A DNA stretch of 6,605 nt. Origin: CAYRTD01 sp964595055. Lineage in GTDB: Bacteria > Bacteroidota > Bacteroidia > Bacteroidales > GCA-2748055. Location: the NCBI GenBank assembly GCA_964595055.1, contig CAZQOV010000164.1, positions 1 through 6,605 on the forward strand, written 5' to 3'. Below, in pieces: positions 1 through 6,428 of the stretch. The translations under genes and the position numbers were made by a program. A model generated the notes under the pieces. That model saw only the letters and a list, made by a program, of their open reading frames with translations, searched no databases and was not told the origin of the DNA. Position 1 is the first letter of the stretch, and each line of letters opens with the position of its first letter.

Positions 1-16
1 TGTTCGGGATTTTAAA

Positions 17-967
17 TTAATACGGTACAATCGAATCCATGTAACTGGAATACCCTGAAAAGATTCCGAATCCGTTTTGTATATTCGAGTAAATTATAAC
101 AGGTTCAGCAAAAGGATCATTTCGTGCCAGTTCGTATTCATCTACAGTCTTTCTATAGAGGTATCCTGCTCGTGTAAGGGATACTAATTCCAGATAATAC
201 TTTTTTCCTCTTTTGGGACTATAATCACCAAAATTAATCCTCAGGGAAATTTCTTTGCCATTAAACATTTGATCTTCAAACAGAATTTGATTATTCGAAC
301 CATTATTGGAAGAGAGAACAGGATCATCACTGGAAAGTGAAAGAGATCTTTTCATCAGGTGCTGAAATTCCGGATTTTCTTCCATATAATTAAAAACCGA
401 ATCATAAAAATATACTGAAAGCTCATAAAAGTTTTGCATCGCACCGGGATCTTTCAGCGAGACATCAAAATTTCCGGATAAATAGCCATAGCTGTAAAAT
501 TCATTTTCATAAAAAGAGGAATCTAATATTGAGACCTCCATTTCTGAAACAGGAACCGGTAATGGTATTTTATCACTTGCTTTGAGTATTTCTTTATAAT
601 CTGGGGCCGAAACCTCAACGGTATAGGTTTTTCCAACTTCTGGTAATAAGGGCATTCTATACAAACCATCTTCGTCAGGATATAAAATACTGTCAATGAA
701 AATGTCGTTTTCATATAAAACGATCGTGGCGTTGTTTATCAATTTTAAATTTGCATTATCCAGGACAGAAAGACTTTTGCTAACCTGAAATTTCATTGTG
801 CTGTCCGGATTCAAATAACTGTTTAAAACTAACTTTGAAGGCCTTAGAGGAAAATCATCTATCTTTTCTGTAGTTTCACAACCATATAATATGAACGAGA
901 ATAGAAGAATCATTAAACTTTGTAATGGGATGCCCTTATTATTTTTGAATAAAATTACAGTTCTCAT
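17..967 (-). CDS. DUF4249 family outer-membrane-associated lipoprotein
   Basis: The 316-residue protein has a lipoprotein signal: a basic start, a hydrophobic stretch at about 17-28, and a lipobox Leu-Tyr-Gly-Cys with the acylated Cys at residue 30. The next Met (19) would leave too short a signal, so the ATG at 965-967 is chosen. Family hallmarks seen are a beta-like opening LVLNSYLNPDS (46-56), LKDPGAMQNFYEL (171-183), LFEDQMFNGKEI (229-240), and a conserved tail with SLTRAGYLYRKTVDEYE (263-279), DPFAEPV (284-290) and NGFGIFSGY (298-306). Length is normal for DUF4249 and the end looks complete. It starts 24 bases after the receptor gene on the same strand, the usual arrangement for the family, which implies co-transcription. 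No Shine-Dalgarno is seen. From its lipobox I infer anchoring at the outer membrane, probably on the receptor as an accessory or ligand-capturing subunit; the molecular function of the family is not established. The family call is firm, the role is inference. Confidence 0.9.
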   Translation of the reverse strand: MRTVILFKNNKGIPLQSLMILLFSFILYGCETTEKIDDFPLRPSKLVLNSYLNPDSTMKFQVSKSLSVLDNANLKLINNATIVLYENDIFIDSILYPDEDGLYRMPLLPEVGKTYTVEVSAPDYKEILKASDKIPLPVPVSEMEVSILDSSFYENEFYSYGYLSGNFDVSLKDPGAMQNFYELSVYFYDSVFNYMEENPEFQHLMKRSLSLSSDDPVLSSNNGSNNQILFEDQMFNGKEISLRINFGDYSPKRGKKYYLELVSLTRAGYLYRKTVDEYELARNDPFAEPVIIYSNIQNGFGIFSGYSSYMDSIVPY

Positions 968-991
968 TGTATTGTTTTATCGGATGAAAAA

Positions 992-3403
992 TTAAAAGCT
1001 AAAACTCCAGGTTGCTGAAGGAATAAAAGGAAACAGGCTTACTCTTCTTAGTGCGCGGTTCCCTCTCATATCATGACCTATGTAATAATAGAACGGATTT
1101 TTGCGATTGTAAACATTATAAACTCCTAAAGTCCACGTGCCTTCCCCCCATTTTCTTTCTTTTGTTCTTCTGAAACTAATATCCAGCCTATGATAATCTG
1201 CAGCTCTGATGGAATTTCTTGAATCTATATGCTCTACTTCGCCGCTAAATTCAGTTGCACTATAGAATGGCATGGAAATCGTTCCAAAAGGAGAAAATCC
1301 ATGATATCGTGTATTATTACCGAAATACCTTTCGGTAGGAAGCGTATGAGCAGTACCTGTCCCATATATCCAGCTGGCCGAGAAATCCCATTTTTCACTA
1401 ATGGGAAAACTTGTAACAAACGAAACATCATGCCTCCGGTCATACTTGTAAGGAAAAACTTTTCCTTCATTAATATTCGGAAATTGTCTTTCCGTCCACG
1501 AAAGAGTATATCCTATCCAGCCGGTCAGTTTTCCGAATTTCTTTTCAAGAAAAACTTCAGCACCATAGGACCATCCTCTTCCTGATTCTACCTTTTCTTC
1601 CCAGTTTGCATCCTGCCCCATGAATGATGAACCATCCTTGTATTCAATCAAATTATCCATGCTCTTGTAATATCCTTCCACAGATATTTTATATTTATTG
1701 TGAAAGTGTTTCGATAAGCCCAGGGCAACCTGATGAGACTTCTGTGGCAATATTTCATTGGTGGCCGGGACCCACAGATCGGTGGGTAGGCCAATGTTAT
1801 TGTTGGTAAGAAGATGAATATATTGCTGCATGTATGAATAAGAGGCTTTAAGAGAGAATGATGGATTGAACAAATATCTCATTGCCAGGCGGGGTTGAAG
1901 ACTGTGATAATACTTCCCGTTTACCAGGAAACCGGAATAATGGAGTCCAAGATTAGCTTTCAGATTATTGTTTATTTTATAATCGTCTTCTATATATGCC
2001 GAGATTTCATTTGCATGTATATTATGCTGGCCGGTAACGGTGTCAATATCTTCCAGCTCAACATCCACAAGCTTTATGGTCGATGCTCCGGGCTTAAAAG
2101 TATGATAGGTATTGGATATTCCGAAACGGATATAGTGATCCGGATCAGGTATATAATCAAAATCGATTTTGGCAGCGAAATCTTCAATACCGGAAAGAAA
2201 CTCCAGGGAATTAACTTCTGAGAATGTTCCCGAATCGGTTTCAGCAATCTCCTGCATAAATTCATTTACCTTGAAATTATACTGGCTGTAAGTAAGTGTA
2301 GTGTTGCTGAAGAGTTTATTGCTGAACTGATGATTCCATCTGAGTGCCGAGGTAACATTCCCCCAGCCAAGTCCTGAATTGGATTCTTCGGTGAACAGAT
2401 CTCCATCGTACAAATAAGTATAAGGATCCTGCTTAAGGTAAAATTTATCACTACCGCTGTACACACTCAAATACAGCCGGTCTTTTTTGGAGAATTTATG
2501 ATTGATTTTTGCATTCAGATCATAGAAAAAATATCCCTGTGATGTTGATTGGTCCTGTCCTCCAAGAGATCTCAAAAAGGGTTGGATCAAATAATCAAGA
2601 TAAGTTCTTCTTGCAGAGACTATAAATGAAGTCTTATCCTTGATAATAGGTCCTTCCAGGGTAAGTCTTGAAGAGATAAAACCAATCGATCCACTGCCGC
2701 TGAACTTTTTCATGTTACCTTCTTTAAGACTTATATCCAGAACAGACGACAATCTGCCTCCATAACGCGCAGGAAAGCCTCCTTTTATAAGCTCAATATT
2801 GTTAATAGCATCGGCATTGAATACAGAAAAGAAGCCAAAAAGATGGGAGGCATTATAAACGGGTGTTCCGTCCAGTAAAATAAGGTTCTGATCAGGTCCG
2901 CCACCTCTTACATATAAGCCACTCGCTCCTTCAGTACCTGATTGTACTCCCGGAAGTAATTGAATAGCCTTTATCACATCAACTTCACCCAGTAAAGCAG
3001 GGATTCTTTTAATATCTTCAACCGGTATATTTATTGAACTCATCTGGGTGGAACTTATGCTTCTGCTGAAACTGTTTGCTGAAACAGTTACTTCCTCGAG
3101 ATTGATGGAAGGCTTCAATTCAATCACCTGCTCCAGATCTTCCTTAAAGTCAATATTCAGTTCTCTGGTTTCATATCCAACATAACTGAAATAGATGGTT
3201 TGATCTCCTTCGGGAAGAGAAATGCTGAAAAAACCGTAAGCATTGGATACAGTCCCGGAAAGATCCTCCTTGCTGAAGATGTTGGCTCCAATAAGCTTTT
3301 CACCGGTTTCGGCATCCTGAATATAGCCACTGAAAGTATATTGGGAATAAGAGATTGAAATATTAAACAGAAATAAAAGAAAAAGAGAAGAGGTCGTTTT
3401 CAT
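992..3403 (-). CDS. TonB-dependent outer-membrane receptor with carboxypeptidase-regulatory-like N-terminal domain
   Basis: This 803-residue protein is a TonB-dependent active transporter of the outer membrane. A Sec signal peptide covers about residues 1-21 (hydrophobic SLFLLFLFNIS, likely cut near Ser-Gln at 20-21). A carboxypeptidase-regulatory-like beta-sandwich follows (about 23-105; GYIQDAETGEKLIGANI, then YGFFSISLPEG and YFSYVGYET). The linker LEEVTVSAN (102-110) is typical of this class. The plug is at about 120-230, with LPGVQSGTEGASGLYVRGGG (150-169), LLDGTPVYNASHLFGFFSVFN (176-196) and IKGGFPARYGGRLSSVLDI (206-224). The rest is a 22-strand-type barrel ending in aromatic Phe (SFSF), as outer-membrane barrels do. 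Length is full and no frameshift is seen. The partner DUF4249 gene follows after 24 bases. The partner is not a SusD protein, so this is not a classic glycan SusCD pair; the substrate cannot be read from the sequence. The start codon follows an A-rich run rather than a Shine-Dalgarno. Confidence 0.95.
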   Translation of the reverse strand: MKTTSSLFLLFLFNISISYSQYTFSGYIQDAETGEKLIGANIFSKEDLSGTVSNAYGFFSISLPEGDQTIYFSYVGYETRELNIDFKEDLEQVIELKPSINLEEVTVSANSFSRSISSTQMSSINIPVEDIKRIPALLGEVDVIKAIQLLPGVQSGTEGASGLYVRGGGPDQNLILLDGTPVYNASHLFGFFSVFNADAINNIELIKGGFPARYGGRLSSVLDISLKEGNMKKFSGSGSIGFISSRLTLEGPIIKDKTSFIVSARRTYLDYLIQPFLRSLGGQDQSTSQGYFFYDLNAKINHKFSKKDRLYLSVYSGSDKFYLKQDPYTYLYDGDLFTEESNSGLGWGNVTSALRWNHQFSNKLFSNTTLTYSQYNFKVNEFMQEIAETDSGTFSEVNSLEFLSGIEDFAAKIDFDYIPDPDHYIRFGISNTYHTFKPGASTIKLVDVELEDIDTVTGQHNIHANEISAYIEDDYKINNNLKANLGLHYSGFLVNGKYYHSLQPRLAMRYLFNPSFSLKASYSYMQQYIHLLTNNNIGLPTDLWVPATNEILPQKSHQVALGLSKHFHNKYKISVEGYYKSMDNLIEYKDGSSFMGQDANWEEKVESGRGWSYGAEVFLEKKFGKLTGWIGYTLSWTERQFPNINEGKVFPYKYDRRHDVSFVTSFPISEKWDFSASWIYGTGTAHTLPTERYFGNNTRYHGFSPFGTISMPFYSATEFSGEVEHIDSRNSIRAADYHRLDISFRRTKERKWGEGTWTLGVYNVYNRKNPFYYYIGHDMRGNRALRRVSLFPFIPSATWSFSF

Positions 3404-3420
3404 TTTTTCAAAAAGTTATA

Positions 3421-3457
3421 GGTTTTAGGTATAAATATCCGGTTTTAGACGGTTAAG
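3421..3457. repeat. Helically phased GGTTTTAG direct repeats before the receptor start
   Basis: GGTTTTAG occurs exactly at 3421-3428 and again at 3441-3448, a 20-base period or about two helical turns. A partial third copy, GGTTAAG, starts at 3451, ten bases further on. On the coding (minus) strand the unit reads CTAAAACC. The block ends 18 bases before the receptor start codon, so it lies in the leader or core promoter. The spacing is what a dimeric regulator or adjacent binding sites would use, but the unit is short and AT-rich, so chance is possible. Confidence 0.35.
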
Positions 3458-3652
3458 TTTATTCAAAAAGCTTTATAAATCCTATTTCCATCAACCTGAC
3501 CCAATACTCTGAAATGCCATTAAGAACCAAACCTAGACCTCTCCGATCAAATAACTCTTTTTAGTTTTGTTTACATTTTATATGCTCAATAGGATCAATG
3601 GTTCAATAAACGTTGTTTTACTAAAATTATTATGAAAAGCTAAAGTAGTTTT

Positions 3653-3681
3653 GGGGGGCAAAGCCCCTCCTCCCCTCGGGA
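3653..3681. repeat. GC-rich tandem hairpin element
   Basis: Two hairpins lie back to back in otherwise AT-rich DNA. The first has stem GGGGC (3655-3659) and GCCCC (3663-3667) around an AAA loop, extended by GG/CC (3653-3654 with 3669-3670) across a bulged T. The second is TCCC (3671-3674), loop CTC, GGGA (3678-3681). Neither side has a U-tract, so it does not read as an intrinsic terminator. Its composition and symmetry resemble small dispersed palindromic elements of bacterial intergenic regions, but copy number cannot be judged from one window. Confidence 0.45.
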
Positions 3682-3858
3682 ACAAGTTAAGCAATCTCAC
3701 TGCAAATTCATTTCAGTCCCTGTAAAAATCTTAAAAATGTTTTCACTTTTGTTTTTTCATTTTATGTGACCTGATGCTAAAAAGTGGTTGTAGATTTCAT
3801 AAGTGACATAAGATTAGCGATATAGGATCTTTTATTTTGAAGGGTATGAACATTTTTT

Positions 3859-3883
3859 TAAAAGGTATTTTTTCGTAAAACCT
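3859..3883 (-). terminator. Weak candidate terminator downstream of lactate permease
   Basis: On the minus strand, AGGTTTT and AAATACCT can pair into a stem of about seven base pairs with one bulged A (3863-3883), followed by a short run of T. It lies about 70 bases after the permease stop codon. The stem is AT-rich and the T-run is only three to four bases, so support is slight. Confidence 0.25.
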
Positions 3884-3954
3884 GAATGATTTTTTTTTAC
3901 TCGAAAATCAACAGATATTTTAGCTGGAAGTAGCTTTCTGTTTTTGTTACATCG

Positions 3955-5586
3955 CTAAATTAAAACAGACACAGCTCCGGCAATAATACCATATATTAGC
4001 ATTGACAAAAATGTCCTCTTCAATATATAACCCTCTTTATTTCCCAATGCCAGTACCGACGCCACAGCTACTATGTTGTTTATACAAACCATATTCCCCA
4101 TGGCACCTCCAACCGATTGCATGGCAAGGATGGTAGTCCGGTTGAGGTTGAGGGTCTGCGCAATGGAATCCTGTATCCCCCCGAAAGTAAGATTGGAAAT
4201 GGTAGCAGAACCTGAGAAGAAAGATCCCAGGGCACCAAGATAAGATGCGAAAAACTGCCAGCTCTGTCCCGTTAGATCCGCCATACTTTTACCGATCAGT
4301 GTGACTGCTGAATTTTCTCCTCCCATCATCATAAGACCCACAAATACCAGTGCTCCAAGCAAGGCGAGGGTAGGACCCCGCATCTGCTCGATTGTTTCAT
4401 TCCATACGGTTCTGATCTTATTCGCCTTATTTCTGTAAAGAAGAAAGGTCAAAAGCGAAATGAATGCGAAGGGCAGGAGGGAAGGCACATATAGGATACT
4501 GTGATCCCATTCAACTGCAGTATTAAATATTCGTTCAAGCCCAATCACAAGAGAAGCGCTTAGGCTGAATTCCCCGAGTGAACCAAGGTCGAGATGAATC
4601 GCCGGTCTCTCTGAAAGAAGTAGGTGCTTGATTCCAAGCTCAGGGATCCGGGTCAGGATCAGGATCAGAATCGTTCCCCAGAGGGGGAAACTTGCTTTCA
4701 GTAGTTCTGCTATACCTGGTTTTTCAGCAGATGGTACCTGCTCTTCATCATCATGGAGAAGTTCACTCTTTCCTGAGGGTTCATGAACTTCAACATCTTC
4801 AGCCGAAAGCCCTATCCTGAATTTTGCCAGGATAACAGTTAATATTAACCCGATAAAGCCACCAATAAGAGACGGGAACTCATAACTGAAGCGTGCAATG
4901 ATCACAAATGGAATTATTGTAAGCAAAATACTCAGAAGAATGAATAACCAATTTTTTAACAGTGACCTGGGTTTGACCACAAGCGCCAGCGCCATGAAAG
5001 GAATTACCAGGGCTGCAACTGAATTTATTATGGCTGATTTAAAACCGATCATGAGCATTTCAGCCTGACTTAGCTCAATGGCTGAAAATCCGAACCAGGT
5101 AGGGGTGCCCACCGCACCGAAACTCACTGGTATGGTATTCATAATAAGCACAAGAATAGCAATCCTTACGGGGGGGAATCCAAGTCCTACCAATATTGGT
5201 GCAGCAATGGCAGCAGGAGTTCCGAAGCCGCTCGCCCCTTCAATGAGAAAGGGAAAAGCCCAGCCTACAATCATCAATTGTGCGATCTTATTTTCAGAAA
5301 TTGTGTTAAGCCATACCCGTATTATTGAAAGAGCACCTGTAGCCTCCATGGTGCGAAAAAGGAAAATTGCCCCTGCAATGATCAGGATGGGTGTCCATGC
5401 AACCAGCAATCCTTCCAGAACGGTGGCATGAACCAGCAAAGCATCATGCTTGAAAATAATGAGAACGATGAAATAGCTGACAAGCGCTGTAAGTGGCAAA
5501 GCCTTTGATGAGGCCATACTGTTTTTCTTCGTAAGAAGCCAGATGAGCAGAATTATAGGTAAGTAGGAAAAAACAAGCTGCCACAT
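3955..5586 (-). CDS. lldP: L-lactate permease family transporter (LctP/LldP)
   Basis: This polytopic inner-membrane protein belongs to the lactate permease family (TC 2.A.14), which imports lactate and related 2-hydroxy acids such as glycolate, probably with protons. From the ATG at 5584-5586 it has 543 residues, close to the family's usual 550. Many hydrophobic segments span its length. Family motifs are IEGASGFGTPAA (115-126), GFPPVRIAILVLIMNT (136-151), FGAVGTPTWFGF (156-167), GSFFSGSATISN (454-465) and SVGGAMGNMVCINN (491-504). A hydrophilic acidic loop at about 258-298 is probably cytoplasmic. An in-frame TTG at 5593-5595 would add three residues; I prefer the ATG, which gives MWQL, a start resembling relatives. 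The stop is TAG. One oddity is Ala (residue 461) where E. coli LldP has Asp in its GSDTSSN motif. No lactate oxidation genes adjoin it, so the substrate is inferred from family only. A candidate -7 box sits just upstream, suggesting independent transcription. Confidence 0.92.
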   Translation of the reverse strand: MWQLVFSYLPIILLIWLLTKKNSMASSKALPLTALVSYFIVLIIFKHDALLVHATVLEGLLVAWTPILIIAGAIFLFRTMEATGALSIIRVWLNTISENKIAQLMIVGWAFPFLIEGASGFGTPAAIAAPILVGLGFPPVRIAILVLIMNTIPVSFGAVGTPTWFGFSAIELSQAEMLMIGFKSAIINSVAALVIPFMALALVVKPRSLLKNWLFILLSILLTIIPFVIIARFSYEFPSLIGGFIGLILTVILAKFRIGLSAEDVEVHEPSGKSELLHDDEEQVPSAEKPGIAELLKASFPLWGTILILILTRIPELGIKHLLLSERPAIHLDLGSLGEFSLSASLVIGLERIFNTAVEWDHSILYVPSLLPFAFISLLTFLLYRNKANKIRTVWNETIEQMRGPTLALLGALVFVGLMMMGGENSAVTLIGKSMADLTGQSWQFFASYLGALGSFFSGSATISNLTFGGIQDSIAQTLNLNRTTILAMQSVGGAMGNMVCINNIVAVASVLALGNKEGYILKRTFLSMLIYGIIAGAVSVLI

Positions 5587-5619
5587 GCCCTTCAATTTTT
5601 TTCTTATTCAATGAAAGGG

Positions 5620-5627
5620 CAAAAATA
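5620..5627 (-). promoter_or_regulatory. Candidate Bacteroidota -7 box for the lactate permease
   Basis: The minus strand reads TATTTTTG here, an exact match to TAnnTTTG, 33 bases before the preferred ATG, which would give a leader of roughly 25-28 bases. No TTG or TTTG lies at the expected 17-23 base spacing upstream, so the -33 element is missing or degenerate. The 87-base gap after brnA leaves room for a separate promoter. Confidence 0.4.
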
Positions 5628-5673
5628 GGGAAATCCGGTAAGATTATGAATTATTTAGTACGGAAGGAGAATA

Positions 5674-5913
5674 TCATGAGTTAGCTTTCAACTTTTCAGA
5701 TATCCAGAATTTAATAACAGATTGACGGGTTACACCTAATTTTGCAGCTTCCAGGTCAAGTCTTTGGATCATCCACCTGGGAAAGTCTACACTGATCCTT
5801 TTGGTTTCCAGGCCTCCCCGTTTTGCCGATTCCAGGTCAAGGTATGAAGTTATATCCTTCTCCTCATCAAAGAGTTTATCAAATTCTTCTGTTGAAATAG
5901 ATTTCTTTTTCAT
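5674..5913 (-). CDS. brnA: BrnA family type II antitoxin (ribbon-helix-helix)
   Basis: This 79-residue protein is the antitoxin of a BrnT/BrnA pair: it binds and neutralises the toxin and, in studied members, represses its own operon as a DNA-binding dimer. The N-terminal half (about 1-35) is acidic and polar, with FDKLFDEEKDITSYLDLESA, a region typical of the family that precedes the DNA-binding part. The C-terminal half has the ribbon strand KRISVDFPRWMI (38-49) and two helices with LDLEAAKLGVTRQSVIKFWI (52-71), the recognisable BrnA/CopG-like ribbon-helix-helix core. Its start lies inside the end of brnT, overlapping it by 35 bases in another frame, which suggests translational coupling. 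The ATG follows GAGAAAAA, a weak ribosome-binding context. Length and ends look intact. Confidence 0.88.
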   Translation of the reverse strand: MKKKSISTEEFDKLFDEEKDITSYLDLESAKRGGLETKRISVDFPRWMIQRLDLEAAKLGVTRQSVIKFWISEKLKANS

Positions 5914-6148
5914 TTTTTCTCGATTTTCTTACTGAAAAAATCCTGATAGCATCAGCTCTTATGGTGAAAATTGCCGACCAGACGGAATCTTTATATTTAG
6001 CAATTAATAATTTTCGTACCTCACCAATAGTTCGTGCTTCAATCTCAATTCTTCCTGAATCAACCCATAATGCTTTTGCCTCTTCAAAATCAATACCATG
6101 CTTCTTTTTATTTATTTCACTTTTATATGGATCAAATTCGAATTTCAT
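5879..6148 (-). CDS. brnT: BrnT family type II toxin (DUF497)
   Basis: This 89-residue basic protein is the toxin of the pair. BrnT proteins have a RelE-like fold and act as ribonucleases that halt translation. Family features visible are the opening FEFDPYKSEINKKKHGIDFE (3-22) followed by EA, with the hallmark DP.K...N..KHGI.FEEA pattern; a central R39-T-I-G-E segment; FTIRADAIRIFSVRKS (61-76), matching the family's IRIISAR-like strand; and the closing RKNEKEIYFN (77-86) with the conserved Arg, Glu and Tyr. No truncation or missing conserved block is seen, so the toxin is probably functional. Gene order (toxin first, antitoxin second, overlapping) is normal for this family. A strong promoter match lies immediately upstream and predicts an RNA leader of only about 10-12 bases. 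The stop is TGA at 5879-5881. Confidence 0.88.
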   Translation of the reverse strand: MKFEFDPYKSEINKKKHGIDFEEAKALWVDSGRIEIEARTIGEVRKLLIAKYKDSVWSAIFTIRADAIRIFSVRKSRKNEKEIYFNRRI

Positions 6149-6165
6149 TGAAAAAATCTCTAAGA

Positions 6166-6197
6166 CAAAATTATTAAAATCTTATATAATATGCAAA
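6166..6197 (-). promoter_or_regulatory. Bacteroidota-type promoter of brnTA
   Basis: The minus strand has TTTG at 6194-6197 and TAATTTTG at 6166-6173, separated by 20 bases. Both match the phylum's -33 (TTTG) and -7 (TAnnTTTG) consensus and the spacing is within the accepted range. Transcription would begin near 6160, some 10-12 bases before the brnT ATG. The palindrome TTATATAA (6182-6189) lies inside the spacer and is a possible site for BrnA autorepression, though such AT-rich symmetry is weak evidence. Confidence 0.6.
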
Positions 6198-6236
6198 AAA
6201 GATATAATAATAGCATAAAAAATATATAAAAACAGA

Positions 6237-6267
6237 ATTGTCAAAGTTGTTTAAATACTTTGAGAAT
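6237..6267. repeat. Inverted repeat TCAAAGT / ACTTTGA
   Basis: TCAAAGT (6241-6247) and ACTTTGA (6257-6263) are perfect complements around a 9-base loop; three more outer pairs form beyond one G-G mismatch (6237-6239 with 6265-6267). On the minus strand the stem is followed within a few bases by TCTGTTTTT, so it may be a backup terminator insulating brnTA from upstream transcription. It could equally be an operator, lying about 40 bases upstream of the brnTA -33 box. Confidence 0.4.
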
Positions 6268-6311
6268 GAAAAAAATGTTTATAAAAAATTAGTGTGGATA
6301 TTGTATCAAGT

Positions 6312-6332
6312 CATTAATTATTAATGCATTAA
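6312..6332. repeat. Nested palindromes with alternating CATTAA / TTAATG arms
   Basis: CATTAAT (6312-6318) and ATTAATG (6320-6326) form a perfect inverted repeat about a single central T. The second arm also belongs to the perfect 12-base palindrome TTAATGCATTAA (6321-6332). Three half-sites thus alternate in orientation within 21 bases. It could be a protein-binding site, but no adjacent promoter makes its target clear. Confidence 0.35.
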
Positions 6333-6387
6333 CATGAAAAAGAAACAGAAAAATGCTCCCAATTAAAGATATATTATATTTCAGAAT

Positions 6388-6415
6388 AAAAAAACTGCTT
6401 TATCCCAGGATAGTT
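6388..6415 (-). terminator. Candidate intrinsic terminator of the edge gene
   Basis: Reading the minus strand, AACT then ATCC can pair with GGAT and AGTT (6393-6415), with AAAGC bulged, and the last arm runs straight into seven T residues (6388-6394). It begins 14 bases after the stop codon of the partial gene, the right place for a terminator. The stem is weak and bulged, so position is the better argument. Confidence 0.35.
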
Positions 6416-6428
6416 AGAAGGGTTTCAT

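Larger units (their letters stand above)
3404..3954. other. 551-base intergenic gap between lactate permease and receptor genes
   Basis: I see no supportable gene on either strand; all frames are broken by frequent stops. The gap is AT-rich apart from one GC-rich hairpin element at 3653-3681. It must contain the receptor promoter: a minus-strand TAGGTTTG at 3528-3535 fits the Bacteroidota -7 consensus TAnnTTTG, but the nearest TTTG (3548-3551) is only 12 bases upstream, too close for a -33 box, so the assignment is weak. Closer to the start codon are phased GGTTTTAG repeats (3421-3457). A plus-strand TAGTTTTG (3562-3569) also exists but has no gene to drive. Homopolymer T runs occur at 3853-3859 and 3890-3898. 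Confidence 0.7.
6149..6428. other. 280-base AT-rich spacer upstream of brnT
   Basis: No supportable gene is seen here. It holds, from the brnT side, the brnTA promoter (6166-6197), an inverted repeat (6237-6267), nested palindromes (6312-6332) and a hairpin with a T-run (6388-6415) following the edge gene. The rest is very AT-rich low-complexity sequence. Confidence 0.65.

Noticed and set aside
1229..1585. Plus-strand open frame of 118 codons inside the receptor gene
   Set aside because: It is antisense to conserved barrel sequence and its translation is Arg/Lys/Pro-rich with no recognisable domain.
17..3403. A SusC/SusD glycan-uptake pair
   Set aside because: The partner lipoprotein matches DUF4249, not SusD, and no glycoside hydrolases or sensor genes adjoin.
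3890..3898. Nine-T homopolymer as a phase-variation tract
   Set aside because: It lies in non-coding DNA far from any start codon or promoter element.
3909..3945. Inverted repeat AACAGA / TCTGTT with a T-run on the plus strand
   Set aside because: The stem has a 6-versus-1 base asymmetric interior loop, and the T-run points along the plus strand where no gene ends.
5078..5431. Plus-strand open frame of 117 codons inside the permease gene
   Set aside because: It mirrors the most conserved permease motifs on the other strand and has no independent support.
5961..6218. Plus-strand open frame of 85 codons over brnT
   Set aside because: It is antisense to a clear BrnT protein and ends in low-complexity AT-rich DNA.
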